Shown: positions 11,988 through 21,141 of the stretch, piece by piece
Layout: each line of letters opens with the position of its first letter
How positions within the stretch are numbered: the stretch's first letter is position 1
DNA from: Sphingomonas sp. HMP6
GTDB taxonomy: Bacteria; Pseudomonadota; Alphaproteobacteria; Sphingomonadales; Sphingomonadaceae
Direction of reading: 5' to 3'
Length of the DNA: 64,000 nt
Assembly (NCBI RefSeq): GCF_013374095.1
Contig: NZ_AP022672.1
Location: 1,673,501 to 1,737,500 of the forward strand
Made by a program: the position numbers and the translations under genes
Notes under the pieces: model-generated
Told to the model about the DNA's origin: nothing
The model's input: the letters and a program-made list of their open reading frames with translations, nothing else
Database searches by the model: none

Positions 11988-12080
11988 CCCCGTTCGGGCT
12001 GAGCCTGTCGAAGCCCTGAGCGCGACACAAGATGCTGGACGGGTGGCAAGCAGCCCTTCGACAAGCTCAGGGCGAACGGG
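11988..12080. repeat. Inverted repeat with gttcgggctgagcctgtcgaag arms
   Basis: The 93-base element has outer arms ccccgttcgggctgagcctg... and ...cccttcgacaagctcagggcgaacggg that pair with few mismatches. This pair is the dispersed palindromic motif commonly seen in sphingomonad intergenic regions. It lies between cpaF and the protease gene and may act as an RNA hairpin. Confidence 0.8.
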
Positions 12081-12122
12081 ATATGAGTCACATTAACCGA
12101 ACGATGCTTTAAGACCATCTCG

Positions 12123-13274
12123 ATGTGCGCGCTTGTCCTAACCCTCCCGCTGCTGACAGCGGCCGCGCCCCAATCGGCAGCGCTCGACACGCTCGCGCCA
12201 GACGCCGAGGCACGCTGGGTTGCGTTCCAACTCACCCCCGCCAACCAGATCCGCTTCACCGCGACTGTCGATGGCCAACCCGTCGTCGCCATCCTCGATA
12301 CCGGGGTGAGCACCTCGCTGCTGTCGCGCAGCTTCGTCGACCGGACGAAACTGCGCATCCGCTCCGGCCCCGCCGCCGTCGCGATCGGCGGGACGGTCGC
12401 GAGTGGCTGGGTCGATGTCCGCGAGATTGCGATCGGCGCATTGACCCGACATCGCGCGCAACTCGCGACCGCCGTCCTGCCCGATGCGGCAACGGGCGGA
12501 GCGGCGGTCGATCTGCTCGTCGGGCGCGATCTGACGCAAGGCTATGCGCTCGACATCGATTATGACGCGCGGCGCTTTCGCCTGCTGCCCTCGGGGCGCT
12601 TGCCGTTTCGCGGGAGCACCGCTCCGCTGCGCGTTGCCGGGACATGGCCGGGGTACGTGACCGAAATTTCGGTCGGCGACCGTGCGATCGCGCGGATGGC
12701 GGTCGACACGGGCGATGGCAGCGCGGTGACGCTGACCCACAACGCCTGGGCCACGCTCCCGGAGGCACGCCGCGCGACGACGTCTACCATTGCCTTTGGC
12801 ATCGGCGGCGCGAGCGTGGTTGACCTCGCGATCGTGCCGCTGCTGCGCAGCGCCACGCTCACCGCCCGCGCGGTGGAAGTTCGGGTCGAGCCGCGCGGCG
12901 GCTATACGGAGGCGATCGGGATGAACGGCCGGATCGGATCGGGCTTCCTTGCAGGCTACCGCGTGCTGCTCGATCCCGGTGCCGGGCGCATGGTGCTGAG
13001 CCCCGGCAGGCAAGCCGACGCGCCGCCGTTGCGCTCGACCAGCGGCCTGATCCTGCGCGCCGAGGCCGACCGGCTGACCGTGCTACATGTGATGCGTGGT
13101 GGGCCGGCCGAATCCAGCGGATGGCGCGCAGGCGAGCAGATTTGCCGTGTCGATGACGCAGCGATCACACGCGATGCGCCATTAACGTGGCCGGTAGACC
13201 ACCCGGGTCGCGCGGTCCGGCTCGGCCTGTGCAACGGCGCCACCAGAACGCTGACGCTGCGCCACTTCTACTGA
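12123..13274 (+). CDS. Secreted retropepsin-like aspartic protease with C-terminal PDZ domain
   Basis: The 383-residue product starts with a hydrophobic export signal (MCALVLTLPLLTAAAP). Two aspartic-protease half-sites are visible: AILDTGVSTSLLS near residue 58 and MAVDTGDGSAVTL near residue 195, each with the D-T-G core. A PDZ-like segment (TVLHVMRGGPAESSGWRAGEQICRVDD, here cited as residues ~318-345) closes the protein. This architecture of duplicated retropepsin-like domains plus PDZ is known in proteobacterial periplasmic proteins of uncertain substrate. The final codons overlap the end of the convergent small membrane protein gene by seven bases. A periplasmic proteolytic or binding role is inferred. 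Confidence 0.88.
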   Translation: MCALVLTLPLLTAAAPQSAALDTLAPDAEARWVAFQLTPANQIRFTATVDGQPVVAILDTGVSTSLLSRSFVDRTKLRIRSGPAAVAIGGTVASGWVDVREIAIGALTRHRAQLATAVLPDAATGGAAVDLLVGRDLTQGYALDIDYDARRFRLLPSGRLPFRGSTAPLRVAGTWPGYVTEISVGDRAIARMAVDTGDGSAVTLTHNAWATLPEARRATTSTIAFGIGGASVVDLAIVPLLRSATLTARAVEVRVEPRGGYTEAIGMNGRIGSGFLAGYRVLLDPGAGRMVLSPGRQADAPPLRSTSGLILRAEADRLTVLHVMRGGPAESSGWRAGEQICRVDDAAITRDAPLTWPVDHPGRAVRLGLCNGATRTLTLRHFY

Positions 13275-13450
13275 AGGTGCGTCGCCACGATCGCGCAACA
13301 GGCGGCGGCGATCAGCGCAAACATCTGCAGCGTCCGCCAGTCGACCCAACCGATCGAATCAAGATCACGCCGTTTCGAGCGGCGCCAGTCGCCGACGCCC
13401 GCAGCAATCGCCACGCCCCCCGCAGCGGCCGCCGCCATCCACCACATCAC
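13268..13450 (-). CDS. Small membrane protein, unknown function
   Basis: A 60-residue protein with two hydrophobic segments (residues 2-18 and 42-58) around a basic loop containing GDWRRSKRRDLDSIGWVDW. The R-x-x-RRDLD-x-(I/V)G pattern is familiar to me from small sphingomonad membrane proteins, which argues that this is a real gene and not a chance frame. It lies just downstream of phaR on the same strand (eight-base gap), so it may be co-transcribed. Function unknown. Confidence 0.65.
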   Translation of the reverse strand: MMWWMAAAAAGGVAIAAGVGDWRRSKRRDLDSIGWVDWRTLQMFALIAAACCAIVATHLQ

Positions 13451-13458
13451 CGCGTCGT

Positions 13459-14019
13459 TCAGTCGCCGAGCTTTTCGATCTTCTCGTTCAACCGGCCGAG
13501 CTCGGCCTTGAGCGCGGCGATCTCGTCGTCCTTGCTCGCCGACGTCTGCGCCGTACCGCCGACGCCGCCCTTGGCGCCCGGCTTGAAAGCCTGCGTCGCG
13601 GCTTCGAACATCGCCATGTTCTGCTTGGCGAGTTCGGCGAAGGGCGAGTTGGCGAACGCGCCCTCGACCGCCGATTTGAACTGCTGCTGATTACGGCGGA
13701 AGCTGTCCATCGACGCTTCGAGATAGCCCGGCACCATCGCCTGCATCGAATCGCCATACATCGCGATCAACTGGCGCAGGAAATTGACGGGCAGCATCGT
13801 CTGCCCGCGCTGTTCCTCTTCCATGATGATCTGCGTCAGAATATTGTGCGTGATATCCTCTTCGGATTTCGCATCGATGACCTTGAAATCGCGCCCCTCG
13901 CGCGTCATCGCGGCAAGGTGGTCAAGCGTGATGTAAGACGAGGTCTCGGTATTATAGAGGCGGCGGTTCGCGTACTTCTTGATCGTGACCGGGCCATCGC
14001 CCGGCGTGGTCTTCTTCAT
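13459..14019 (-). CDS. phaR: Polyhydroxyalkanoate synthesis regulator PhaR
   Basis: The 186-residue protein starts at ATG 14019 (MKKTTPGDGPVTIKKYANRR). The PHB/PHA accumulation regulator DNA-binding domain is evident in IKKYANRRLYNTETSSYIT and in VIDAKSEEDITHNILTQII, followed by the second domain with LPVNFLRQLIAMYGDSMQ and a C-terminal coiled coil (LKAELGRLNEKIEKLGD). PhaR proteins sense PHA granules and repress phasin and PHA genes. An upstream extension of the frame is possible but would run into the divergent gene. Its start codon overlaps the candidate start of the divergent PhaC-like gene, and a thiolase gene lies beyond, which supports a PHA role. Confidence 0.93.
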   Translation of the reverse strand: MKKTTPGDGPVTIKKYANRRLYNTETSSYITLDHLAAMTREGRDFKVIDAKSEEDITHNILTQIIMEEEQRGQTMLPVNFLRQLIAMYGDSMQAMVPGYLEASMDSFRRNQQQFKSAVEGAFANSPFAELAKQNMAMFEAATQAFKPGAKGGVGGTAQTSASKDDEIAALKAELGRLNEKIEKLGD

Positions 14020-15118
14020 GGAAAAGGCTCCCCGCCCTATGGTTGCCTCGGTCGTACCACCATTCGATACCGCACCGCAACACGGACCGCGTCCGTTGCC
14101 GCTCTTCCTCGACATGCTGCGCGAACAGACCGCAGCCTCGCCCGATCGCCGCGCTGCGGCACTGGCGGGTTTACGCGCGTATCAGGCGTTTCCGCGCGGC
14201 CGCCCGCCCAAACCCGCCCCCGCGCGGTTTCGCAGAGGCACGGCGCGCTTGCGTGACTATGGTGCGAAGGGCGCCACCGGTCGGGCGATCGTGTTCGTCC
14301 CCTCGCTGATCAACCCACCGCACATCCTCGATCTGTTGCCCGACATCTCGCTGCTGCGCTGGCTGGCACAGCAAGGGCATCGCCCGTTCCTGCTCGATTG
14401 GGGGACACCGTCCCCAAAAGCCCGCGACATGGATGTAAGCGCGCATGTGACACGCGTGCTGCTCCCGCTAATCGCCAAATTCGCCGAACCGCCGGTGCTG
14501 GTCGGCTATTGCCTCGGCGGCACGATGGCGCTCGCGGCGGCGTGCCTGACACCCGTCGCCGGCCTCGCCTTGATCGCGTCGCCCTGGACCTTTGCCGGCT
14601 TTGGTTCGGCGGCACGGGGCGAGATCGCCGGATTATGGCATGCCGCCCAACCGATGTGTGCGGCGATCGGGCTGGTGCCGATGGAAGTCCTGCAATCAGG
14701 CTTTTGGCGGCTCGATCCCGCCCGGACGATCGGCAAATATGAATCCTTCGCCACCATCGACCCGGCGAGTGCCGCGGCGCGCCGTTTCGTGGCGATGGAG
14801 GATTGGGCCAATGCCGGTGCGCCTTTGCCCTACGCCACCGGACGGCAGTTATTCGAGGATTTCGTCGGCGCAGACGTCACCGGGGCCAACCACTGGCAGA
14901 TCGCGGGCACGACGATCACCCCCGCCGCGCTCCCCTGCCCGGCGATCGAATTCGTGTCGCGCAACGACCGGATCGTCCCCGCCGCCAGCGCGGCCGATTT
15001 GCCCGACCGGCATGATCTTGGCGCGGGGCATGTCGGCATGATCGTCGGCAGTTCCGCCAAGGCGCAACTGTGGGAGCCGCTGTCGGGCTGGTTAAACGCC
15101 CTCCCCCGGCCTAGATAG
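14018..15118 (+). CDS. PHA synthase-like alpha/beta hydrolase (PhaC family)
   Basis: About 366 residues from ATG 14018; ATG 14039 is an equally possible start and neither has a strong ribosome-binding site. The nucleophile is a cysteine in GYCLGG (Cys165), which matches the G-x-C-x-G-G box of PHA synthases in place of the serine of lipases. The partner Asp is in RNDRIVP and the His in GAGHVGMIVG. Other PhaC-like pieces are FVPSLINPPHILDL and the WGTPSP motif. The length matches small class III PhaC subunits. PHA synthases polymerise 3-hydroxyacyl-CoA on granules. The divergent phaR and downstream thiolase fit this, but without a PhaE partner a thioesterase or hydrolase role is possible. Confidence 0.82.
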   Translation: MEKAPRPMVASVVPPFDTAPQHGPRPLPLFLDMLREQTAASPDRRAAALAGLRAYQAFPRGRPPKPAPARFRRGTARLRDYGAKGATGRAIVFVPSLINPPHILDLLPDISLLRWLAQQGHRPFLLDWGTPSPKARDMDVSAHVTRVLLPLIAKFAEPPVLVGYCLGGTMALAAACLTPVAGLALIASPWTFAGFGSAARGEIAGLWHAAQPMCAAIGLVPMEVLQSGFWRLDPARTIGKYESFATIDPASAAARRFVAMEDWANAGAPLPYATGRQLFEDFVGADVTGANHWQIAGTTITPAALPCPAIEFVSRNDRIVPAASAADLPDRHDLGAGHVGMIVGSSAKAQLWEPLSGWLNALPRPR

Positions 15119-15146
15119 CGGCCACGTCATTTCCCGGAGAGACCCG

Positions 15147-16343
15147 ATGCAAGACACCGCCCGCGACCCAAGCCGCGATATCGTCATCACCGCCGCCAAG
15201 CGCACCCCGGTCGGCAGCTTCCTCGGCGCCTTCGCCGCGACGCCAGCGCACGAACTCGGCCGCATCGCGATCGAAGCCGCGCTCGCGCAAGCAGGCGTCG
15301 CTGGCGAGGAGGTTTCGGAAGTCATCCTCGGCCAAGTCCTCACCGCAGCCCAGGGCCAGAACCCGGCGCGCCAGGCGTCGATGGCGGCAGGCATCCCCAA
15401 GGAAATCCCGGCCTGGGGCGTCAACCAGGTGTGCGGCTCCGGCCTGCGCGCGGTGGCGCTGGCGTATCAGGCGATTGCGAGCGGCGATGCGGCGATCGTC
15501 GTCGCGGGTGGTCAGGAATCCATGTCGATGAGCGCGCACGCGCAAATGCTTCGGGCAGGTCAGAAGATGGGCGACCTCAGCCTGATCGACACGATGGTCA
15601 AGGACGGCCTGACCGATGCCTTCAACCGCTACCACATGGGCATCACCGCGGAGAATCTCGCCGAGCAATATCAGATCACGCGCGAGGCGCAGGATGCGTT
15701 CTCGGTCCGATCGCAGAATCTGGCCGAAGCGGCCCGGAGTTCCGGCCGCTTCCGTGACGAAATCGCCGCCGTCACGATTTCCGGCCGCAAGGGCGATACG
15801 ATTGTGGCCGATGACGAATATATCCGCAGCGGTGCTACGATCGACAACGTGTCGGGCCTCCGCCCCGCCTTCAAGAAGGACGGCACCGTCACCGCCGCCA
15901 ATGCCTCCGGCCTGAACGATGGCGCCGCCGCGCTCGTGGTGATGAGCCGCGCCGAGGCCGAACGCCGAGGATCGCCGATCCTCGCGCGGATCGCGAGCTG
16001 GGCCTCGGCCGGGGTCGATCCGTCGATCATGGGCATCGGCCCCGTCCCCGCCACGCGCCGCGCGCTGGAAAAAGCCGGGTGGAGCATCGCCGAGCTCGAT
16101 CTGATCGAGGCCAATGAAGCCTTTGCCGCGCAGGCGCTGTCGGTCGGCAAGGAACTCGGCTGGGACGCCGAGCGCGTCAACGTGAACGGTGGCGCGATCG
16201 CAATCGGCCACCCGATCGGCGCAAGCGGCGCGCGCGTGCTGACCACACTGCTGTACGAGATGGGCAAGCGCGACGCCAAGAAGGGCCTCGCCACGCTTTG
16301 CATTGGCGGCGGAATGGGCATTGCGATGTGCGTCGAGCGGTAA
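15147..16343 (+). CDS. Acetyl-CoA C-acetyltransferase (beta-ketothiolase, PhaA/AtoB type)
   Basis: The 398-residue thiolase has the acylated cysteine in NQVCGSGLRAV (Cys96), the GGQESMSMSAH segment, the second active-site motif NGGAIAIGHPIGASGARVL and the final CIGGGMGIAM with the catalytic cysteine. It condenses two acetyl-CoA to acetoacetyl-CoA in the cytoplasm. It is 28 bases after the PhaC-like gene, with a ribosome-binding site (CGGAGAG) before the ATG, so the two form an operon. In this context it probably supplies precursor for PHA synthesis; I leave the symbol open between phaA and atoB. Confidence 0.96.
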   Translation: MQDTARDPSRDIVITAAKRTPVGSFLGAFAATPAHELGRIAIEAALAQAGVAGEEVSEVILGQVLTAAQGQNPARQASMAAGIPKEIPAWGVNQVCGSGLRAVALAYQAIASGDAAIVVAGGQESMSMSAHAQMLRAGQKMGDLSLIDTMVKDGLTDAFNRYHMGITAENLAEQYQITREAQDAFSVRSQNLAEAARSSGRFRDEIAAVTISGRKGDTIVADDEYIRSGATIDNVSGLRPAFKKDGTVTAANASGLNDGAAALVVMSRAEAERRGSPILARIASWASAGVDPSIMGIGPVPATRRALEKAGWSIAELDLIEANEAFAAQALSVGKELGWDAERVNVNGGAIAIGHPIGASGARVLTTLLYEMGKRDAKKGLATLCIGGGMGIAMCVER

Positions 16344-16531
16344 TGGGGTCGTTGCCCCCACCGCAACAAAATGGTCCCGATCCGGCTGTTGTATAAGCGC
16401 CACACTTGTCTCAAACTGTCATAGTTCGTTCATCTGCCAGACAGGTTCCGCTTGCGCTGCAGTGAAAATTCCACTTCATTCCCCGTCAACCGAGCAGAAT
16501 CTGCCGCGTTGAACCGTAAATGGGGGAAACC

Positions 16532-19500
16532 ATGAAGCTCCGAGTCCTGTTGTCTGCGACTGCGCTAACCAGCGCGTCGTTCATCATCCCGACCGCCGCC
16601 TGGGCTGCTGAACCCGCCCCGCAGGCCACCGCTGCCGCTGCCACGCTGCAAGCCGCACCGGTGACCAAAAGCGATGAAGAGGCCAGTGACGAGAACATCG
16701 TCGTTACCGGGTCGCGTATTCGTCGCCCGAACGTCGAATCGGATGCCCCGATCACGTCGATCACTGGCCAAGAGCTCTTTAACCAGGGCCAGACGAACCT
16801 CGGCGATACGCTGAGCGATCTGCCGCAGCTTCGCAGCACCTTCGTGCAGCAAAACCCAGGTGCCGGAGTCGGCATCGCCGGCCTCAATTTGCTCGATCTT
16901 CGCGGTCTGGGTACGAGTCGTACTCTGGTGCTGGTGAACGGCCGCCGACATGTTGCGTCGGACATCCTGTCGAATGCCTCGTCGGTCGATGTCAACACGA
17001 TTGCAAATGACATCATCGAACGCGTCGAAGTGGTGACCGGTGGCAAGTCAGCCGTTTACGGTTCCGACGCAATCGGTGGCGTTGTCAACTTCATCCTCAA
17101 GCGGGATTTCAATGGGTTTCAGGTACGTGGCAACGCCGCCGTCTCCGAGGCTGGCTTTGGCGCGAACCAGTTCATTTCGGGTATCGCTGGCAAGAACTTT
17201 GGTGATGGACGCGGTAACATCACTGCACAAATCGAATATGCGAACCAAGCGCGCGTCTACGCCAGTGACATTCCGGCATTTACTCGGGCTGATGGCTTTG
17301 CAACGGTCGATGCTGACAGCCCCGGCTTGGCGCTTGGCAGCGACGGTTTCCCGGACGCAGTCTTTGTCCGTGACATCCGTAGCTCGACCACGCACCGCTT
17401 CGGTCTCGTCCCGATCATTCAGCCTAGCACTGGCGGGCTATGCGGAACTGGGACGTTGGCAAATAACGGGCCCGCAAACACTTCCGGTACGGCATTCCAC
17501 TGCAACTACTTCTTCACCCCCGAAGGGCGTTTGGTTCAGCAGACCGGAACGCGTTTCGGCACCGGCCCTGGCGGTACGTTCGTCGGCGGCAACGGCCAGA
17601 CCGGTCGCGAAGGCAACCTCCTCTCCATTCTGCCGTCGAACCAGCGCATCAACGCTAACTTGCTTGCCCGGTATGAGTTCAGCCCGGCCCTCGAAGCGTT
17701 CTTGGAGGCGAAGTATTCGCGGACCGATTCGGTTGGTAACCAGCTTGGGCCAACGTTCATCAACAATGGTCCCCTCGCAGGTTCGGTCGATTCCCGCCTT
17801 TCGCCGCGGCTCGATAACCCGTTCCTGAACGCTGCAGATCGGACGCTCATTTCGAACGCGATTTTGGCTTCGGGTTGCGGTTCGACCGTAGGCAACGCGA
17901 TTGCCGCACTGACCTGCACGCCGCTCACGGCGACGCAGCGCACCAACATCGCCAACGGCTCCTATCGCTTTGCCTTTGCGCGTACCCTTACCGACTCGCC
18001 TGACCGCGACGAAGTTTTCCGCCGCACGACCTACCGCGTGGTTGCGGGTCTGCGTGGTCAGTTCAACGACGACTGGAAGTATGAAGTCTCGGCCAACTAC
18101 GGCCGATTCGAGGAGTCCGTCGATTTCCAGGGCTTTGTTGATCGTCAGCGGTTCTTGCTCTCGCTCGACGCCGGCCTGAATCCACTGACGAACCAGATTC
18201 AGTGTCGCGCGCAGTTTGACACGGCCTCGGCAACCGGCCTTGCTGGTAACACGGCTGCGGCTGCAAAGCTCGCGTCGGACATCGCAGCGTGCGTTCCGTA
18301 CAACCCCTTCGGTCAACCCAATAACGCCGCGGCGACCAGCTACTTCCGCATCCCGCTCGCGAACAGCGCCTACCTTTCGCAGCTCGACATTCAGGGCTTC
18401 GTTTCGGGTGACTCCAGCCAGCTCTTCAGCCTGCCCGGCGGCCCGGTCAGCTTCGTTCTCGGTGGTGAATATCGGCGTGAAAAGGCGTTCAATAACAGCG
18501 ATGCAGCAGCCGACAATCTCTTGTCCAACGCCGTGTTCCTGGGCGACGTTAACGCGCCGCCCCTGACCGTTACCGAAGGCTTTGGTGAACTTGTCGTGCC
18601 GATCGTGAAGGACGTGTTCCTTCTGAAGGAGCTGACGCTGAGTGGTGCCGGCCGTATTTCGAAGTATAACACTGGTGCTGGAACGACCTATACCTACAAT
18701 GCCGGTGCGCAATACTCGCCGTTCGACGGCCTTCGTCTGCGCTTCAGCTACGGTCGCGCAGTTCGAGCACCAAACGTGTCGGAATCGAGCTTCCCGTCCG
18801 TACCGAACTTTGCAAACGGGTTTATCGACCCTTGCAACGTCAACGCGATCGGCGGCAATCCTATCCGCGGCGTGAACTGCGTTGCGCAGCTTTCCACGGC
18901 GCAGCTCGCGAACTTGCCACCGGCTGGCTACTCGATCGGGATCATCTCCGGCAGTAACCCGAACCTTGTGGCAGAAACCTCTGACTCGTTCACTTATGGC
19001 GGTGTCTTCACGCCCCGCTTCCTGCCAGGCTTCTCGCTGAGCGTTGATTATTATGACATCAAGGTTTCGGGCGTGATCGTCTCGCTGACGGCACAGACCA
19101 TCGTCAATACCTGCTACGACTCGCCCAGCCTTTCGAGCCCGCTGTGCAGCACGTTCCAGCGCAACCTCACGGGGTCAGCAGGGGCGTCGGGCGAATTGCC
19201 TGGGCAGATCTTGTTCAACTCGATTGTTTCGGGTCCGCAGAACTTTGCAAGCCGGGTTCGCCGCGGCCTCGACGTTGAGGCAGGATATCGCACAAACCTG
19301 TCGGCGAACGCCAAGTTGAATGCGCGTTTGATCTACACCCACTCGTTTACCAACAGTAACTTCCAAGATCCAACGCGTCCCAACTTCGAGAATTATATCA
19401 TTCGCGAAGTTGGCGATCCTCAGGATGAAGGTCGCTTGGATCTCGATCTGACTGTCGATCGTGTTACGTTCGGCTATCAGATGCGTGTTTTGGGGTCGCA

Positions 19501-19804
19501 GTTGGTTGGTGCGTATGAGAACACCTTCCCCAACAATGCTGGTGTTACGGGAGCTACCGGCCTTCCGCTTAACGCGGATGCTTTCGATATCGAAGAATAT
19601 CCGGCTACTTTCTATCACAACATCCGGCTTAACTTCGAGATCGGCGACGGTAAGGCCGGCAGGGACTCGTTCAATCTGTTCGTCGGTGCGGACAACGTCC
19701 TGAACCAGCTTCCGCCGTTGGGCACGACGGGCACGGGTGCCGGTACGGGGATTTTCAACATCCGCGGACGCAATCTCTACGCCGGGTTCCGGGCGCGCTT
19801 CTGA
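16532..19804 (+). CDS. Large TonB-dependent outer-membrane receptor
   Basis: About 1090 residues from ATG 16532, chosen over ATG 16520 because GGGGGA lies just before it. A signal peptide (MKLRVLLSATALTSASFI, cleavage near AWA) is followed by a TonB-box-like region (ENIVVTGSRI), a plug domain with LRGLGTSRTLVLVNGRR and RVEVVTGGKSAVYGSDAIGGVVN, and a long barrel ending in the aromatic terminus GFRARF. These are standard marks of active transporters energised by TonB. Base composition and codon usage (more T and A at third positions) look milder than in neighbouring genes. The substrate is unknown; no inner-membrane transporter is adjacent. A strong terminator follows. The intergenic segment upstream (16344-16531) should hold its promoter. 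Confidence 0.95.
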   Translation: MKLRVLLSATALTSASFIIPTAAWAAEPAPQATAAAATLQAAPVTKSDEEASDENIVVTGSRIRRPNVESDAPITSITGQELFNQGQTNLGDTLSDLPQLRSTFVQQNPGAGVGIAGLNLLDLRGLGTSRTLVLVNGRRHVASDILSNASSVDVNTIANDIIERVEVVTGGKSAVYGSDAIGGVVNFILKRDFNGFQVRGNAAVSEAGFGANQFISGIAGKNFGDGRGNITAQIEYANQARVYASDIPAFTRADGFATVDADSPGLALGSDGFPDAVFVRDIRSSTTHRFGLVPIIQPSTGGLCGTGTLANNGPANTSGTAFHCNYFFTPEGRLVQQTGTRFGTGPGGTFVGGNGQTGREGNLLSILPSNQRINANLLARYEFSPALEAFLEAKYSRTDSVGNQLGPTFINNGPLAGSVDSRLSPRLDNPFLNAADRTLISNAILASGCGSTVGNAIAALTCTPLTATQRTNIANGSYRFAFARTLTDSPDRDEVFRRTTYRVVAGLRGQFNDDWKYEVSANYGRFEESVDFQGFVDRQRFLLSLDAGLNPLTNQIQCRAQFDTASATGLAGNTAAAAKLASDIAACVPYNPFGQPNNAAATSYFRIPLANSAYLSQLDIQGFVSGDSSQLFSLPGGPVSFVLGGEYRREKAFNNSDAAADNLLSNAVFLGDVNAPPLTVTEGFGELVVPIVKDVFLLKELTLSGAGRISKYNTGAGTTYTYNAGAQYSPFDGLRLRFSYGRAVRAPNVSESSFPSVPNFANGFIDPCNVNAIGGNPIRGVNCVAQLSTAQLANLPPAGYSIGIISGSNPNLVAETSDSFTYGGVFTPRFLPGFSLSVDYYDIKVSGVIVSLTAQTIVNTCYDSPSLSSPLCSTFQRNLTGSAGASGELPGQILFNSIVSGPQNFASRVRRGLDVEAGYRTNLSANAKLNARLIYTHSFTNSNFQDPTRPNFENYIIREVGDPQDEGRLDLDLTVDRVTFGYQMRVLGSQLVGAYENTFPNNAGVTGATGLPLNADAFDIEEYPATFYHNIRLNFEIGDGKAGRDSFNLFVGADNVLNQLPPLGTTGTGAGTGIFNIRGRNLYAGFRARF

Positions 19805-19833
19805 CTTCGCTTCTGCGATCAGTGTGAAAAGAA

Positions 19834-19863
19834 GGGGCGGGGTAATTCCCGCGCCTTTTTTTT
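19834..19863 (+). terminator. Intrinsic terminator after TonB receptor
   Basis: A G/C stem (ggggcgggg paired with tcccgcgcc, one mismatch) with a short TAAT loop is followed by nine T residues about 30 bases after the receptor stop codon. This is a good rho-independent terminator. The remaining ~220 bases up to the alr stop codon contain no gene I can support. Confidence 0.85.
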
Positions 19864-20085
19864 GGAATGCTTTCGTGGCGCATAGCTTGAGCGATTTTTG
19901 GCGTCAGGTTGGCGTCGATCAGGTAACGCAGGCCGCGCCGGACCGTCTGTAATGCGTGCGGATGCCCGTTTACATTGACCGTCGACGATGCTGCAAAACG
20001 GACGCAAGACGGCCTTAGCCAGTTATGCGCAGGCTATGCTACCGTGTTGGCCTGACAACAGCGGGGGCCTTGGTGTCTGGGCGGA

Positions 20086-21114
20086 TTAGCTCCAAACGCG
20101 ATCGGATCGCGCCCCGAGGCCGGTCAGAAGTTCATATTGCGACATGCCCGACAGCGCCGCCGCCTGCGGCAGGGCGTAATCGATAGCGACCCAGTCGCCT
20201 TCACACAGGGTCGGTGCTGTGTTGACACAGATCGCGGTCAAATCCATCGACACGCGCCCGAGCACGTCCAGAACAGCGTCACCGGCGCGCGCGATGCCGC
20301 AATTGCTGAAGCCGCGCCAATACCCATCGGCATAGCCGATATTGAGGATCGCAACCTCGGTCGGTTCGGTGGCGGTGTAGCACGCGTTATACCCGATCGA
20401 TTCCCCCGCCGCGAGCGTGCGGCGCTGGAGAACCTGTGCCTCGGGCGTGACGACTTGCCGCACCACGCCCGTCAGCTCTCCGCGCGGAACGCCGCCGTAA
20501 AGCGCCAGGCCGGGCCGGGTCAGGTCGAACGCATAAGCGGCGCCCAAGGCAATACCGGCCGAATTGGCGAGGCTGAGCCGCTTCGCCGTGGTGCGCCCCT
20601 TCAGCGCCTGCAACGCAGCACATTGCCGGGCATTGGTGGACGAGTCCTCGTCGGCGCAGGCGAGATGGCTCATTAGCGTGTCGATCTGAAGCCCGTCGAG
20701 CAGTCCCTGCCCGACCTCCTCGACCGAGACGCCCAGCCGGTTCATGCCGGTATCGACCATCACGTCGCACCGCCCGCCGCCTGCCGCCCGCCACCGCGCG
20801 ACCTGGGCTGCGGTGTTCAGTACCGGTCGCGCGCGGCTCCTAAGCGCCGCAGCCAGATCCTCCGCGCGAATCCCGTGCAGGACCGCAACATCGACGTCCA
20901 ATTGTTCCAAAACCGCCGCCTCGGCCCAGGTCGCCACGAAGAAGTCCCGACACCCCGCCCCAGCCAATTTTTCGACCACGCCAGCGGCGCCAAGGCCGTA
21001 ACCATTGGCCTTGACCGCAGCGCCACAGGCGGCCGCGCCGCTCATCCGGTCCAGTGCGCGCCAGTTGGCGATCAGGGCGGCGGCATCGAGCCGGAGACGG
21101 AGGGGCGCGGACAT
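20086..21114 (-). CDS. alr: Alanine racemase (PLP-dependent)
   Basis: The 342-residue enzyme interconverts L- and D-alanine for peptidoglycan. The PLP lysine lies in AAVKANGYGLGA (Lys35). The second catalytic tyrosine is in the ESIGYNACYTA region, and the C-terminal domain has NIGYADGYWRGF and VLGRVSMDLTAI. Length is slightly below the usual 360 residues. The gene follows the MHS transporter with a 27-base gap on the same strand, so it is likely downstream in the same transcript. Whether it is the biosynthetic or a catabolic (DadX-like) form cannot be told. Confidence 0.96.
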   Translation of the reverse strand: MSAPLRLRLDAAALIANWRALDRMSGAAACGAAVKANGYGLGAAGVVEKLAGAGCRDFFVATWAEAAVLEQLDVDVAVLHGIRAEDLAAALRSRARPVLNTAAQVARWRAAGGGRCDVMVDTGMNRLGVSVEEVGQGLLDGLQIDTLMSHLACADEDSSTNARQCAALQALKGRTTAKRLSLANSAGIALGAAYAFDLTRPGLALYGGVPRGELTGVVRQVVTPEAQVLQRRTLAAGESIGYNACYTATEPTEVAILNIGYADGYWRGFSNCGIARAGDAVLDVLGRVSMDLTAICVNTAPTLCEGDWVAIDYALPQAAALSGMSQYELLTGLGARSDRVWS

Positions 21115-21141
21115 TCCCGGCGGTTAGCGCTGCGCGCGCGG

